Assembly (NCBI GenBank): GCA_963970005.1
Contig: CAXAMN010000004.1
Coordinates: forward strand, 198,989 to 262,988
Length of the DNA: 64,000 nucleotides
Reading direction: 5' to 3'
DNA from: Durusdinium trenchii
Taxonomy: Eukaryota > Sar > Dinophyceae > Suessiales > Symbiodiniaceae
Position 1 is the first letter of the stretch, and each line of letters starts with the position of its first letter. Both the position numbers and the translations under genes were made by a program. The notes under the pieces are model-generated. The model was given only the letters and a program-made list of their open reading frames with translations. It ran no database searches and was not told where the DNA came from. Of the stretch, positions 44,101 to 55,900 are shown in pieces.

Positions 44101-46488
44101 GGGGCTGATCTCTTGTTTCTTGTTAGATGCTGGCTTGCATCCTGGCAGGTGTAGAGTGGAAGCTTTTGTACAAAGCACAGACTGCCAGAAACCCAGGTTG
44201 TCATGTGTGGATGAATTGATATGTTCTGCACGTCATCGGCTGGTCGCTGTCACCCGCTCTTTCGCCGGACAGGAATCTGCCTGAGTACGTCCGGTAGATC
44301 TGCCCGAGTACGTCGCTTCCTTTTGCTGCATACGAACAGGGTCTTTTCGAAGAAGCTTTCGTGCAAATCTTTCTGAAGCTCAGCTTCTTTTTCATTCCTC
44401 CAAACGTCCCAGTTCCCGCCTCTTGGTATGTGTTTGGTACGGGCCTGAACTTCGTGGCCTGTCCCGATGTCGTGCCCCTCAGGATCGGCCGCTCAACGCA
44501 GTGGCCTTGGGACCCATCTCTCGCTCGGCCGCCGTGGGCGTGCGGGGGCCCGGAAGCACCGGTGGAGGGTTGAGCCAACGAAAACGGGGGGAAGTTTGGG
44601 AGGTGGAACTGGAAGTGACCTGGAAGTGGTCAGTGAGGAACTGGGACACTTTTCCATACTTTTTTTCCACTTGTTCAATGACTTTTCCAGGGTGATGGGA
44701 AGATCCGTAGGTCCAAAAAACAGAGTTCCATGGTCCATGGTGCATTAGAACTTCATTGTTTGAAGCTCGTTGGGTCTAAATTCCTTGCGTGTTTGATGTT
44801 CCAAGCTCTTTGTATGCTGAACCATTGTTTTCTTCTTGCTTATTTTAGTATATTTTAGTATAATCTTGCTTTGAAGCTCTTTGTTTTGCGATGGCCCTTG
44901 TCCACGCCCATCGATCAGTCTGAGGCCATCGAAGACCGGCCTCGAGAAGTCTGTGTCATTGCAGCGGGTGGCCAGGAGAAACCCTGAGCTTCAGGGATTG
45001 AGGGTTCACTAAGTTGTAAAAGAAGAGCTGGAGGTGTCCAGCGGTGCACTCATCATGTGCTGGACCCCCTTTCAACAGTGTGAAGGGCGAAACAGGATCA
45101 CCAATACAACTTACTTGATTTATTGCTTCCACCTTCTGCAGCTGCGGAGGCCACACGTCCGCGTCGTGTTTTCCCACAAGCTTCGGGTGGCGTCTCAGGA
45201 CGTCCGCGACGTTGCCCGCAGCAGCAGTGCCACCGAGCAGTTTGGAACTCTTCTCTTCCGCTTGGGAACGTCCAAAGTGCCCGGGCAGCTGCAGGCGCCC
45301 AACGGCGGTGGAACTCGATCGCCGGAGTGTCCCTTCCACCGCGGCCAGGGCGACGGTGTCACCAACAAGGGCCACTTCGGTCCGGCCACGCCAGCACGAG
45401 TTGGGGCCGCGCGGGATGGTTCAAGAAGCGGGTAATGTAAGCTGTGTAGTAGGAAACAGACAAACGGCTAGTTGATTCAAGGCAAAGATAGGTGTCCATC
45501 GATCAACCTCGCAAAGCCCTTCTGCACGGCACAGTTAGATATGTTGGTCTTTGTCGCATTTCCTCAAATAGCTGAATCGCTTATGTTCGTCATTCTCCGC
45601 ACAGGGCAAGCTCTGAGTTTATTTGTTCTTGCAGCAGGTCTGAGCTGACCTTTCCTGTAAAAGCTTTGTGGCAAGTCAGGACTCATCTGGTTTCTGCCAA
45701 CCAGTACTGAACCAAAGAGCCGTGTCAGAACCCATTTTCGCCGTCCCCGCCGTCCCGGCGTACCGTTCCACCCGGTCGCTGGCCATGGCAGGTGCATACG
45801 CTGGCCTTTGCGAGCAACGGGACGGCCATGGCTTCTGGCTCTGAGGAGTCCAACGATGAAATACTCGGTGACGTACTCGGTGAGGTCGGAGAGCTGTGGA
45901 ACATCTCCTCCGTATCGGGCCGTATGGCTTAAACTTGTTTTTCTTTGGTGCGCGGCTAGGGGCTCCAGGGCATCGCGACTCAAGTCCGGAGCATTTCGGG
46001 CGCTACGAACGGGGCGAAACTGGCCTTTCTACGAACGGAGCAAGGATCGAAAAGTGGTTTACCAATTCACGAGAAGCTTTCTTGGGCTTCACGCAATCTC
46101 TTCCCAGACTCCATCGGAACAGTCACCGGTGCCTGGAAGGAACAGTCACACTCCGGGTGGGTGCAAACCTCTGGGTTTTTCATATTTCTTTTTTTAAGGC
46201 TCGATCGGTGGGATTGGTGCAAACCTCCGGGGTGCTTTTGCGATTTTTGCGGTGCTTCGACGGATGGACTTTTCGGTGGTTAAGCTCCAGGAGCCTTGTC
46301 CCAAACCGACCGTCTTTCTGCCCCGCAACGCCCCGCGCCAGGATGGCTTTGTGCGTGTGCACGTTTTTGAGAAGGCCGGGGCACCGTCTGGCACCGATCG
46401 AGACAAAGCGATGAGGCCGAGCGGCCGAGCGCTTGGCCGTTGCCTGATGTGGCCAGACTTGTTAGACACTGGATTGGTCTTGTGTTGA
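38111..46488 (+). CDS. EIF3I: Translation initiation factor eIF3 subunit i (WD40 protein), about 12 exons
   Basis: Short exon-like segments appear in order and match the whole length of the eIF3i propeller. They are MTLHGHERPVC (38111), VTFIGFNAESNLLFSC (38625), DKIVCVWSFPAGELLGSYKG (39099-39179), WLVTCGADRLVIVWEARTS (39608-39667), KKIMQTVQTAQGESVRCLTV (about 39870-39938), VVFGPFGTL (about 41690-41780), GELIFWRADTGAEVKRLKA (43060-43131), HDAGISKFDFNDDRELVATV (43729-43790), DMSVCVWDVGK (about 43941), DRPLNAVALGP (44482-44573), QDVRDVARSSSATEQF...LFRL...KGHFGP (45198-45435) and DGFVRVHVFEK (46342 to the stop at 46488). eIF3i is a seven-bladed WD40 subunit of the cytoplasmic eIF3 complex that helps mRNA recruitment to the 40S ribosome. 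Exon ends are approximate and a few segments are unlocated. Exon 45198-45435 carries an insert not usual for the family. Confidence 0.75.
39288..39342 (+). repeat. Intronic minisatellite, AGCRATGGCCTCCAACCT family
   Basis: Tandem degenerate units of about 24 bp (TAGCAATGGCCTCCAACCTGA...) in an eIF3i intron. The family recurs at 41070-41118, 42450-42478, 51573-51622 (reverse) and 60766-60838. Confidence 0.8.
40010..40435 (+). repeat. (TA)n microsatellites and a C10 run
   Basis: TA repeats at about 40010-40030 and 40367-40435, with a poly-C tract at about 40356-40365, in an eIF3i intron. Confidence 0.9.
41070..41118 (+). repeat. Intronic minisatellite, same family
   Basis: Units TAATAGCAATGGCCTCCACC and TGATAGCGATGGCCACCC, within the eIF3i gene. 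Confidence 0.8.
42007..42191 (+). repeat. 23-bp tandem repeat containing a scaffold gap
   Basis: Units starting GGATGAGACTTCCTGAGTCG. Two copies lie before the N gap (42054-42063) and about five and a half after it. The gap inside the array suggests the true copy number is larger. It lies in an eIF3i intron. Confidence 0.95.
43217..43370 (+). repeat. (TA)n and TTATA-rich tract
   Basis: TA repeats at about 43220-43238 and 43263-43278, followed by TTATATTATAC-like sequence, between eIF3i exons. Confidence 0.9.
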
Positions 46489-47537
46489 CTTCAGCATTGC
46501 ACTGTGCTGACTGTGCTGACATTGTGGCAGGAAGCAGAGTCCAAATCCTGAGAGGAGCCGCTTGTGTTTCCTCAGTCATTTTGTTGGATAGTGAATCTCG
46601 GCGCAACTGAAAGCAGGTGCCGCCAATCCACCTAGTCTTCATTAGGCCAACTTGTTGCGCATCAATCAGGTGTGCTTTCTTTGAACTATACAAGCCGTGT
46701 TTCCGCCATGGTGCGATTTGCACCTGCAAAAAGTGCTTGCAAAAAGATCTAAGTGCTGGGCCTAAAGGGTCGGGAATCGGATTATTTGGGTTTAGCCTCC
46801 CGTGAAAAGAGCTTCCTCCAAAATGGGAGGCTTCTTTTCAGAGCTTGGGACATGTCCGTTTTGGACTGAACAAGACAAATCCCTGTAAAGACCAGCCCCA
46901 TCGTCTTGACTTAGTATCAGATGAATCGGCTTCACCGGTCACAACTCCATTTTGTTCGCTAAAACATGCTCAAACCACCAACTCTGGACGCGCCCACCAG
47001 ATGAAAATGGCTGAAAAACGATGAGCCTTCGAACGCCTGCCAGATTTGAGATGAGAGATGCAAGCGAAGCAAGCTTAACGACAGATTGTGCTGGAATCAT
47101 GGAGACACTGTGTCAACACCTCTAAAACACACTCAGATTTTGTTTTTCAAGTGTGTCAACACGCAGCAGACAAGCCTCCAAGGTCCTTCAGCCAAAGACA
47201 AGCCTCACAGGCATCACTCCCTGACTCCCTCCCTGGACCGCGCAGCCTGGAATTCACTCGGATGTCGTCCATTCAGCCCTTGAAGGCAGGCATTTGAGAG
47301 CGGTGTCACCGGGGCTCGGAACCACGCTTGGTCGGACCGTTCTGTTTGAAAGACTCTTGACAGACGACTGCCAGTCTCTGGTTTTTTTGCTTCTTTCCCC
47401 TCTTCAGAAGGCACCCGCTTTGTTGCGCCAGCGGTTCTGAATTCTCTCTTTTTCTGCAAGTCTTGGAAGAAGACGTGGATGCTTTCTTTAGCTTGTTGCC
47501 TCTCCGTGCCTGCCCGAAATGATCCTCTGCAATCGAT

Positions 47538-47558
47538 CCCCAGCACTCCTGGCTCAAG
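47538..47558 (+). other. Possible degenerate spliced-leader relict upstream of FTR1
   Basis: Ends in TGGCTCAAG with AGC at the expected spacing; about 15 of 21 positions match the dinoflagellate spliced leader. It lies 64 bp upstream of the ATG of an intronless gene, where a retroposed trans-spliced mRNA would carry it. Nine contiguous matches could occur by chance in a window of this size. Confidence 0.4.
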
Positions 47559-47621
47559 CCCGAGACGTGACAAACCGATCCCCGCGATCCCCGCGACGTG
47601 TGACCGGAGGCGCCAAGCGAG

Positions 47622-48854
47622 ATGCTTTTCTCCTTCCGTGCAGCGGTGCTCCTGAGCTTTCTTGGATTTGTCCAAGGCTATGTGAACACCACCGGACTGA
47701 TTTGTCAGTACGGTTGCTGGGATGAGGAGGATGAAGCGTGTCATGGGGGTCTGAATGAAATGCAGTGTGCCGAGATCTATGGTCATGTCTACTGGGAGCC
47801 TTGGTGTGACTGTGTGGACGCGGCCACGGGGCGAGCCAACAACATCACCACCGCCGAGCCGCGCACAGGTGTCGCCAACATCTACTTCTCGGTGCCCGCT
47901 TTTGTTGTTCTGTTCCGGGAGAGCCTGGAGGTGGTCATTGTCCTCGCCATCATTTTACAGTTCCTGCAGAAGATGAAGCAGGATGGGCTGATGCAGCCGG
48001 AGCAGTACTACAAGTTCCGCCGCGAGGTCTACGTGGGTGCCGGCTTAGGATTTGCCTTGTGTCTCTGCTTCGGCGTGGGGTTCTTGGCTTTGGCCTCGCT
48101 GACCTACCAACTCTTCGAGGGGGACAATGAACGGATCTTCCAGTTCTGTATGATGATGCTCACCTCTGCCGTCTTGACCTTCTTGGCGGTGAACTTTTAC
48201 AAGATGATCTTCACGAAGGAAGCCCATGAACGGAAGATGAAGAAACAGATGGAGGCGACTTTGGAGGCGACACGGGAAGCAGAAACTGGACAGCAGGTGA
48301 GCTTCGGCCGCAAACATGCCTTCTTTGTGTTGGCCTTCACAACAGGCCTACGGGAGGGTTTGGAGTCCATTGTCTTCTTGGTGGGTGTGATCACCGATGT
48401 GAAGGACTTGAGCTCCCTGCCCTTGCCCATCATCAGCGCCTTGGTTTTGTCCCGACTGGTGGGCTGCTGCTTCTTCCAAGGCACCAAGAAGGTCCGTGTG
48501 GACTGGTTCATGCGTGGAAGCGCCATCCTGCTGATGTTCATCGCTGCTGGCTTCTTCTCTGCCTCAATGCATCAGTTGCAAGAGCTGGATGTCTTTGGGA
48601 TTTGGAGCCCACGCTCCCAAAGGCCCTGGCAGAACGTGAACGTGTGGGATGCCCGGGACTGTTGCAACGACAAGACCAATCGCTTCTTTGTCTTGATGCG
48701 AGCACTCTTTGGTTGGCAAGATCAAGCAACTCCTGTAGAGATCTTCGCCTGGTTTGCTTATTGGATCGTTGGGATCGCAGCAGTGGCCATCATGATCCAT
48801 CGGGCCAAGAAGCAGTTGGCCAAGATGATGGAGGAGCCAGCGGGGATCTGTTGA
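47622..48854 (+). CDS. FTR1-family iron permease
   Basis: A single uninterrupted 410-codon ORF from ATG to TGA. Residues 1-19 form a signal peptide (FSFRAAVLLSFLGFVQG). Residues 20-85 are a Cys-rich lumenal/extracellular segment (Cys 28, 32, 40, 49, 62, 64) with two NxT sites. About seven hydrophobic segments follow. The two signature motifs that bind iron are R-E-S-L-E (99-103) and R-E-G-L-E (244-248), each inside a membrane span. A charged loop (about 197-228) separates the two halves. FTR1 permeases move iron across the plasma or vacuolar membrane, in fungi with a multicopper ferroxidase. None is seen nearby. The lack of introns contrasts with the finely split genes on both sides and suggests a retroposed copy. 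The open frame, constrained motifs and full length argue that it is functional. Confidence 0.9.
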   Translation: MLFSFRAAVLLSFLGFVQGYVNTTGLICQYGCWDEEDEACHGGLNEMQCAEIYGHVYWEPWCDCVDAATGRANNITTAEPRTGVANIYFSVPAFVVLFRESLEVVIVLAIILQFLQKMKQDGLMQPEQYYKFRREVYVGAGLGFALCLCFGVGFLALASLTYQLFEGDNERIFQFCMMMLTSAVLTFLAVNFYKMIFTKEAHERKMKKQMEATLEATREAETGQQVSFGRKHAFFVLAFTTGLREGLESIVFLVGVITDVKDLSSLPLPIISALVLSRLVGCCFFQGTKKVRVDWFMRGSAILLMFIAAGFFSASMHQLQELDVFGIWSPRSQRPWQNVNVWDARDCCNDKTNRFFVLMRALFGWQDQATPVEIFAWFAYWIVGIAAVAIMIHRAKKQLAKMMEEPAGIC

Positions 48855-50437
48855 TGTTGCTATCAGGAACATGATGTTTGGTGCTACGGAGGAAATCTGG
48901 GAAAGGCCCGTTTGACTGCATGGGCTCGACTATCCCCGAAGAAACATAGTAGAAACACAACTATATACCTGCTGCAAGAACTGTTCAACCTTTCCGTTGT
49001 GAGAGTTGTGAACTGCGGTGGTGCAAATCAATGGTCCATATGGATGGGGTCGATTTGTTCTCCATGGCAGGAGTGGCGGAAGCAGGACGAGGCCCAGGCT
49101 GACAAGAAGGAGAGTGAAGCAGTGTCTGACTCTGCTCCCCTGGAGCTGGAGATCAGTGCTTAGGAAGATTAACCTGGAATGCCAAGAGTTTAAGTGGTTG
49201 TTCCTTGCAACCATCTTGGTTCTTTGGGGCTCCAGGTAGCACCTTCCGTTCGTGACACGTGGAGAGTAAAGCTAACGCTTCTACCTCATCCAGGGATCTC
49301 AAATTAGAGGCACAAATTCCTTTGAACAGCTTGCAAGTGACGGGGGTTCATTTATTGAGGGATCAATCAACGAGGTTCTTGTTTCAGTCACGAATCAAAG
49401 GTGCCAACACACGAATCTGTGGCACTGGCGACCTGAAACGTTGGGCCATCAAAACTGATGCCCGGACGAGCTTCTCCTCTTTTCCGTTTTTCTCGTCGCG
49501 ACTTGAATCGTTTTTCCTCCCAAAATGGGAGGATCTGGAGGCTGCCGTGCCTGGCTTGAGGCCTTGTTTTCTTCAAAAGGACAGGAATTGTTAGCAGTTC
49601 GTCTCCAACAAAGGACGTTCTTTTCTTTTTTCTGAGAGAAACACGAGTTCGGTCTGAGGAAAGCCGTCCGTATCCGAAACACCAGATTCACTTAGTTTGC
49701 ATCGGGTTTTCATCGGGGTCAACGCGAGCGGAGGAGGAGTTTTTGTGGAGTCGACGAACGATTCGTTTGGTCACAGTTGCTAGCAGAGCATGATGCTTTG
49801 CTGGAAGCTGGTCATCTGACGATCCGCGTTGCACTAGGTCCCAAGGATTTTGTTGAAGCCTCGTTGGGCACCTCGTTTTCCATTTTGGCCCAGAGGCAAA
49901 GATGCTTCTGTGGGTCCTTTTCGGACTGTTTCTTCGTCGGACTTAGAAGCGACTGGACGAAGTCCAGATTTTCTTGGACCCACTGGGGGGGGGTGTTGTT
50001 GGTGTTGTTTCAAACATCAACTCTCAGACTCAGAAGTTTTTCAAGATGGCTCCGTAGACTTGCTGGAGACTTCTTGGAAGTTTGCATCCCAAGTGAAGGT
50101 CCACATGCCGCAGCACCCCACTTGCCCGTCCATCCAACCTGGCATCAATTCGTTTAAAATCGAATAAGGCCCCAACCGAGCCTTGTTCGGTGAGGAGTTG
50201 TAATGAGTGCCTGGCAGACCAGACGGAGTTGTAATTGCCAGAACTCGCATTTCAACCTACGAAGCCTCCACGCGCCTACGAGCCCAAAAGCGACCGCACT
50301 CCGTGGCGCCGTGGTGGCGTGGCGGCGGCGGGATCGCGCAACCAACGGACCGGTCACCGGTTTACACGACTCGGCATTCTCTGCGTTGGGCTGTGCGTTC
50401 GCGCGACGGAGATTCGGAGCCGAGCAGTTCGGTGCAG
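48855..50437 (+). other. FTR1 3' flank and unassigned sequence
   Basis: No coding exon could be supported and no poly(A) tract or clear retroposition boundary was found after the FTR1 stop. It contains a G9 run near 49985. Confidence 0.4.
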
Positions 50438-51460
50438 GTTGATGTGAAGGCTGAGGCCGAGCAGTTCTGGAGAGATTTGGACACCTATCTGAAGCAGGCG
50501 GAAGTCGCGAAAGGAACAGCTGAAAGTGATTTTGGACCACCAGTTGCGTCAGGTTCGCGAAGCAACCTTTGGTTTCTGACTTGATGAATAGAAACTCAGG
50601 GTCCTCTGGATGTGACCTAGGCACCTGAAGCATCCTGAAGCCTATGTCTTTCCAAGGATTTTTGGTTTTGCTTCTACCTGCTTGTGCTGCAGGTGAGCCC
50701 TGAGGCTGCGGAGGACATGAAGAAGAAATTCATGGATTCACACCGTGGCTCTCCAAGAGGTGTCACACGGTGTGGCCAGGGCCCCCCTAAAAAAACGGAA
50801 GATCCCGTGTTTCATGGGGAGATTTCTTTGCTGAAAACAAGCTGAGGAGCTCGGCTCTCCTGGTGGTGAATTCTGCCCTAGATCCCTGAGGTGGAATTGC
50901 GAGTTCTTGAGAATCTCACATCATCTTTCCATTTTTGCCCAAGCAGCAGCTTCGAGCAATCTTTTTAAGGTTGGAAGAAATCCTGCACCACGAGGATTGG
51001 AAGGAATTCTCCAACTTCATCCAATCTCTGTTTTTTCCCACCAAAGTCTATTTCTAGCCCCACTTTGGACGCCACCATCAAGCTGCGATTCAGCTAGTAG
51101 CAGCTAGCTGCATCCCTTTTTGGCCTCGAACGCACCGCGCTGCTGCGGTGTGATAAGAGTCTTTGAGGTGCAATGGTACAGAAGTATACCTTGGAAGACC
51201 TGGAGGCGTGCCGAGGTCGTGCCGAGGTCCCGTAAGGATGCGCATTGGGTGATGCGCTTACTTGACCGTCCTTGTTTCGATGCGCAAGGTTTAACTGCTC
51301 GCGTTGTGTTGATAATGTCATGTTGGAAAAGGCGGGGGGGGGGAACGACAAGTCTGGATTTCTCATGAGATTCTTTCCTTCCACCCAAGCATTTCCAGTG
51401 TTTGGAAGTTGGGATGCACGTGGCAGGATATGACCAAGAACATTCTGAAGTCTTTCAGGG
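50438..51460 (+). CDS. Unrecognised multi-exon gene (exons seen)
   Basis: Short segments with AG acceptors and protein-like composition lie in order. 50438-50525 encodes VDVKAEAEQFWRDLDTYLKQ and AEVAKGTAE. 50693-50740 encodes VSPEAAEDMKKKFMDSH. About 50888-50925 encodes VELRVLENL. About 50947-51030 encodes QLRAIFLRLEEILHHEDWKE then FSNFIQ. About 51398-51470 encodes DMTKNILKSFRDSE. All are helical and charged, suggesting a small helical or coiled-coil protein. The start, the end and the function are unknown. It lies on the same strand as the neighbouring host genes and could even be the 5' part of the next gene. Confidence 0.4.
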
Positions 51461-51469
51461 ACAGTGAAC

Positions 51470-52957
51470 GTTCAGAAGCTTACAGCCAAAGCGCATCCAG
51501 CCACTCATAGAGAAGCTGCCAATGTGCTGCCGAAAAGAGTAAGGCGGAACAGCGCTGAAAAAGACGCGCCATTGCTAGTAGGTTTGAGGCCATGGCTCTT
51601 AGGTGGGAGGCCATCGCTGATAGAAACAGAACAAAAAGAAAACAGGTCTAAACATAGTTTGCTGCCGAAAGAGGCGTGCCACGTCGCTTGGCCGATCGAC
51701 ACTTCGCAGGTGCTTCGGAGGAGCCCGCAATCAAGGGCTTGTTCCGAGGGGCTTCAGATGGGTGACCAGGTCACTTGAGGGGCCTCAGATTGAACACATG
51801 TCTGCCTTTTGTTGCAGGGTGCCAAACCTGATGCGGAACGTTTTTTTTTTTTCCCGCTTTTCAGTGGGGCAGCCGGGCAGCCGGAGACGTCATCTCGTTG
51901 GAACCGTGCATCTCTGAAGCCACTTTGAGGGATCTGCAGGACGGGTGTCACCGGTGTGCATGAGTGGAGGCTGGAGCCGGTGCAGCTGGACGGTGTTTCC
52001 ACCCGTGTTTCTTCATAACCTTTTGGCGAAAGGGAAGCGAAAGACCACTTTTTCGGCAGGAATTTAGGATCATTCTATAACCTCCATGTGGGCATCCTTC
52101 GTTCTTCTGTTTAGACTCAAAGGCGATCATCAAGATCAGTCAACAGCGAGACAGATGTGGGTGGCACCTGGCACATGTCACCTCCTATACGAGGTGAAAC
52201 CAGGGCTTTGCAGCTTAGGCAGCCTCCTGAGTCCTCCTAAGTCCCTAAGGGACCATCACTTGGATTCCAATCATTGCAGATCCAGAAAACGCCATCGAGC
52301 TCGCTCTGACACTTGGGGGAAGGAGGCCTCGAAATGACACCAAACCGTGTTGAGAAACTCGTTTTCGCCGTGCTCGGACGTGTCGGCCCCCCCCGTCGTC
52401 TCTGCACGCTTCGGCGCTGTGCTCCCCTGCAGAGGTGCACTTTGACCAATGACACTTCGAGTTTTGGCGCCGCTGGCGACGCTGGCCGCCGCGACGTGGG
52501 GGCGCCCGGAGCGTAGGCGGTAGGGCTGAGGGCGGAAGCGAGGAGGTCATCTGGTCGACGAGGTGGCTGAGATACCAAGGAAACTATAGAACATCCGAAG
52601 CAAGCAAAGGTCCAGGGCATTTTTTTAAGCTGTCAGGGAAACAAGGAGAAGTGCGAACTTGATCACCATCAAGCACAAGTTCGACATACTTGGTTCAGGT
52701 GGTTTAATCACGATGTTGCGCGAAAATTCGGCCTTGTGAGGAATGCCACAGAGATGGACACTACCAGTGACCTGGCAGAGCTAGGCACGTTGCAAGAGGC
52801 AGGAACTGAGACCGCAGACTGTGCGAACAGTAGGGTGTTCGTTCTTTTTTGGTCCATGTTCTGCTTCATGTAAGGACTAAGCTGCTAGCTAAGCTGGTGT
52901 TCAGACCGGGTCTTTTCTACGGAGTCGAGACTAAGATCGTGACCTGGAGGCCTTCAG
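51470..52957 (+). other. Unassigned sequence before the GDT1-like gene
   Basis: Probably intron or intergenic. It contains a reverse copy of the intronic minisatellite (51573-51622) and a poly-T run (51840-51852). The N-terminal exon(s) of the GDT1-like gene should lie here or further upstream but were not identified. Confidence 0.35.
51573..51622 (-). repeat. Minisatellite of the same family, reverse orientation
   Basis: Reading the minus strand gives TATCAGCGATGGCCTCCCACC and AAGAGCCATGGCCTCAAACC, diverged members of the family. Confidence 0.6.
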
Positions 52958-55900
52958 CAACAGCTTCTTGATGATCCTGGTGACCGAGCTGGGTATGGAG
53001 TCCTCAGGGGTCAACCGAAGAACGACGCTGTGGACGGGTCACCCCTGTGAGCGAAAGCGTGGCGCGGGGGGGAACGGCGTGCGTGACGGAGCCGTGTCAC
53101 AAGAAGCAGGTGGCAGGTGGCCTCTTGAGGCTCTTCCCCTTTGTTTGGCTGGGTGGAATCCACCTGTCACCTTTCCTTCAGGGACGTGATGGAAAAGTGG
53201 AGAAGACGTCATTCCTTGAGTCTTGATCGCTCTTTGCTTTTTTGGTTCTGCCAAGAGACTGCTGCCATTGAGGTGATAAGACCTTCTTCATCGCTGCTTT
53301 GCTGGCAATGAGACATGCCGAAACCTTAGATTCGTTTCATCCGGCGAAACTCGCCGGATTTTTTTGTTCTCGAAAAAGGCCAGAACTGAGACCATCGGCC
53401 AGCTCCTGCTTCTTCTGCTTGGATGATGTTCACAGCTCCTGGATGCTCTTCGTGTCGCCGCGTATCGGAGCGAAGCGGCAGACACTCTGGGATGTGACAA
53501 TAAATATAGTACTCCCCTCCCCCGCCAACAATAATGGAAGTGGACACACCCGTATTTGTAAGGAAAACCATGGCCATCCAAGAGGATAGCCGCCAGCCTC
53601 CCACTCCCATGTTTGCTGGAAAGAAGGTAAGATATCAAGATCACATCCTTCCCAACCCTGTATGTAGAAGTACTGTACCTCTCTCTCTCTCTCTGACCAT
53701 GAAGGAGGATTCAACCTTCATTGTTCTTCATCAGGACGCTGGCCGTCTTCAGTGAGATCCAACCCCACCGCCGTTGGAGAAGATGCTTTTGGTGCCTTTT
53801 CGCTCTCCCAAACTCCCATCGCCTTCACCCGTTCTCCGCTCGAGAAGACCCCCGGTCTCCGCTCGAGACGGGCTTTGCCTTCGCCCCCTCGGTGGGATGG
53901 TCGACCGGGTTCCCGACAGTCGCACCAGGATCGCCTGTCCGTCTTCTTCGGCGCCGCCGGCGCGTTGGCGGCGATGACGGTCGCTTGGGCAACAACGAGG
54001 GCGACAGAGCGGTCGCAGCCGCGCTCGCGCAGCGACGCGACAGTGAGCAGCGCAGATGAGAAGAACTTCTTTGGGTCAACGATGCTTTTTTTGGCTTTTT
54101 CAACCCCCCCAAACCATGGGTCAGCGCAGATCAAGTCCACTCTTGTTTGAACATGGACCGTTTTCCTGTGGCTGGCATTTTGAGACATCACGATGAAAGA
54201 AGTAGAAGAGGATCGGTTGGTGTTTTGTTGGGGAAGAAGAATCTCTAGGAGGTCAAAGGATGTCAAAGGTGCATTCCTTTCTTCCAGCGTTTCAGCCGAA
54301 GAGAAAACCGTTCGCACATAGAAAAAGGTGCCAATCAGTTTGCCATGAAGGATTCACTATTGTGCAGAGTTCTGCCCTCTACTGTGGTTCTTATGAGGAC
54401 GACGGGGCTGGAATGACTTGAGATCAAGTCTTTGTCAACCACGTCTTTACACACCTGTTGTTTTCAAGCTAGGGCCAGCAGTCAGGACGGATGAGCAGAA
54501 GTCTTGAGTATTGGATCACGGTTTCCATGAGGGAAGCCAAATCTCCGAAGCCTTCACTTGGGCCATATCTTGAAGAGGCCTTCCCGCAAAAGCTTGCCTA
54601 GCCGCCACCTGAAGAAGCATGTTTTTTCCAGCCCCTGCAAAGTGGCTTGCAATGTGATCAGAGCCAAGGCAGGTCCTGCCCTTTTGGAGCTCCAAGCCCC
54701 CACGCGGGCGTAGCCCACCCCTTCGGTCCTATGGTGCGACCGGGGGCTCGTCGAGGCATTGAGCGCGACCATCGGTTTGGTCTTGCCCAAATTGATGCCC
54801 CGCAAGTGACCTGCCGTTCTTTCGAGTTTCGTTTCCGGAGTGGCGCGACGCGAGGAGTCTTGCAGAGATAAGTAGTAGCAGTTGGATCTATCCTTGTGCC
54901 TTCCAAACCAAACATCAAGAACGTCCGCCCTCCACAGCTCCCCGATGGCTGATTCACCACCCGGTGAAAGGTACACTCACTGGGCAGCAGTGGGGCTCTT
55001 TGTCTATTTTGGAGCCAAGCTGCTCTTAGAGGCCCGGAGGGGAGCCAGGCCGACTAGGATCCCTGCCAGAAGTTGAGGAGGTCCACCGAGATCAGAGTAT
55101 AGAGGATATCACCTGGCAAGAGCCCTTGGATTGTCCTATGGAACTTTGAGGCTTCTACCATCCTACCATTCTACTTTTGACCCAAAGTTTCCCTTCTAGA
55201 TACATTCGACCCAACCCTTCATCCCAAAGCTTGCTTTTACACCACATCCATTTCACTCTCCTGGTTTCACGTCCCGAACTCAGCCGGGTTTCAGCCGGTG
55301 GCCCCATTTGGGCCGTTTCACCACGCTCGCCGAGGCGCTGCAGATGCTTCGATCCGGCAGTGGATCTGGGCAGAGGGGCCGAGGGGTCAGTTGATTCGGG
55401 CGACGACGAGCTAAGACCTCTCCTTTCCGGTAGTGAGTAAAGTTCAAAGGTTTTGGATGGCTCAGGAACATTGCAGATGTTCAAACCATGTGTCCTTTCG
55501 TGAACAAAGTGAAGAGCAAAATGGGTGACGCATTGCTTGTTTTCAGCCGCTTTTCTCTCAGTGCCATTGGGGGCACTTGGCGCCGCATAGCCAAACACGA
55601 GTTCACCCAAATCCGCCAGCATCATGTGACGGATCGATCAGCAAAGACTCAAAACCATTGCAAAGACTGCTGTAAAGACTCTCTCTCTCTCTCTCTCGTA
55701 GTGGAGGTCTCCAAGACATCTTCAAACAGTGTGAGCAAAGTCCAGTCAGAGTTTCAGCTTCAATGTTTCAGCTAGACACTCACCCAACCTGATTCAAAGT
55801 TCTGAACCGATCAAAAGAGCTTTCAGCTCAAAGGTCAGTCATTTGAAAGGGGCTTCATGTTGATCATGTGACCTCCATCTGCCCTACCAGCGCGCCTTCG

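Noticed and set aside
47214-47786. 190-codon minus-strand frame opposite the start of FTR1
   Set aside because: Antisense shadow overlapping the signal peptide region of a well-supported gene.
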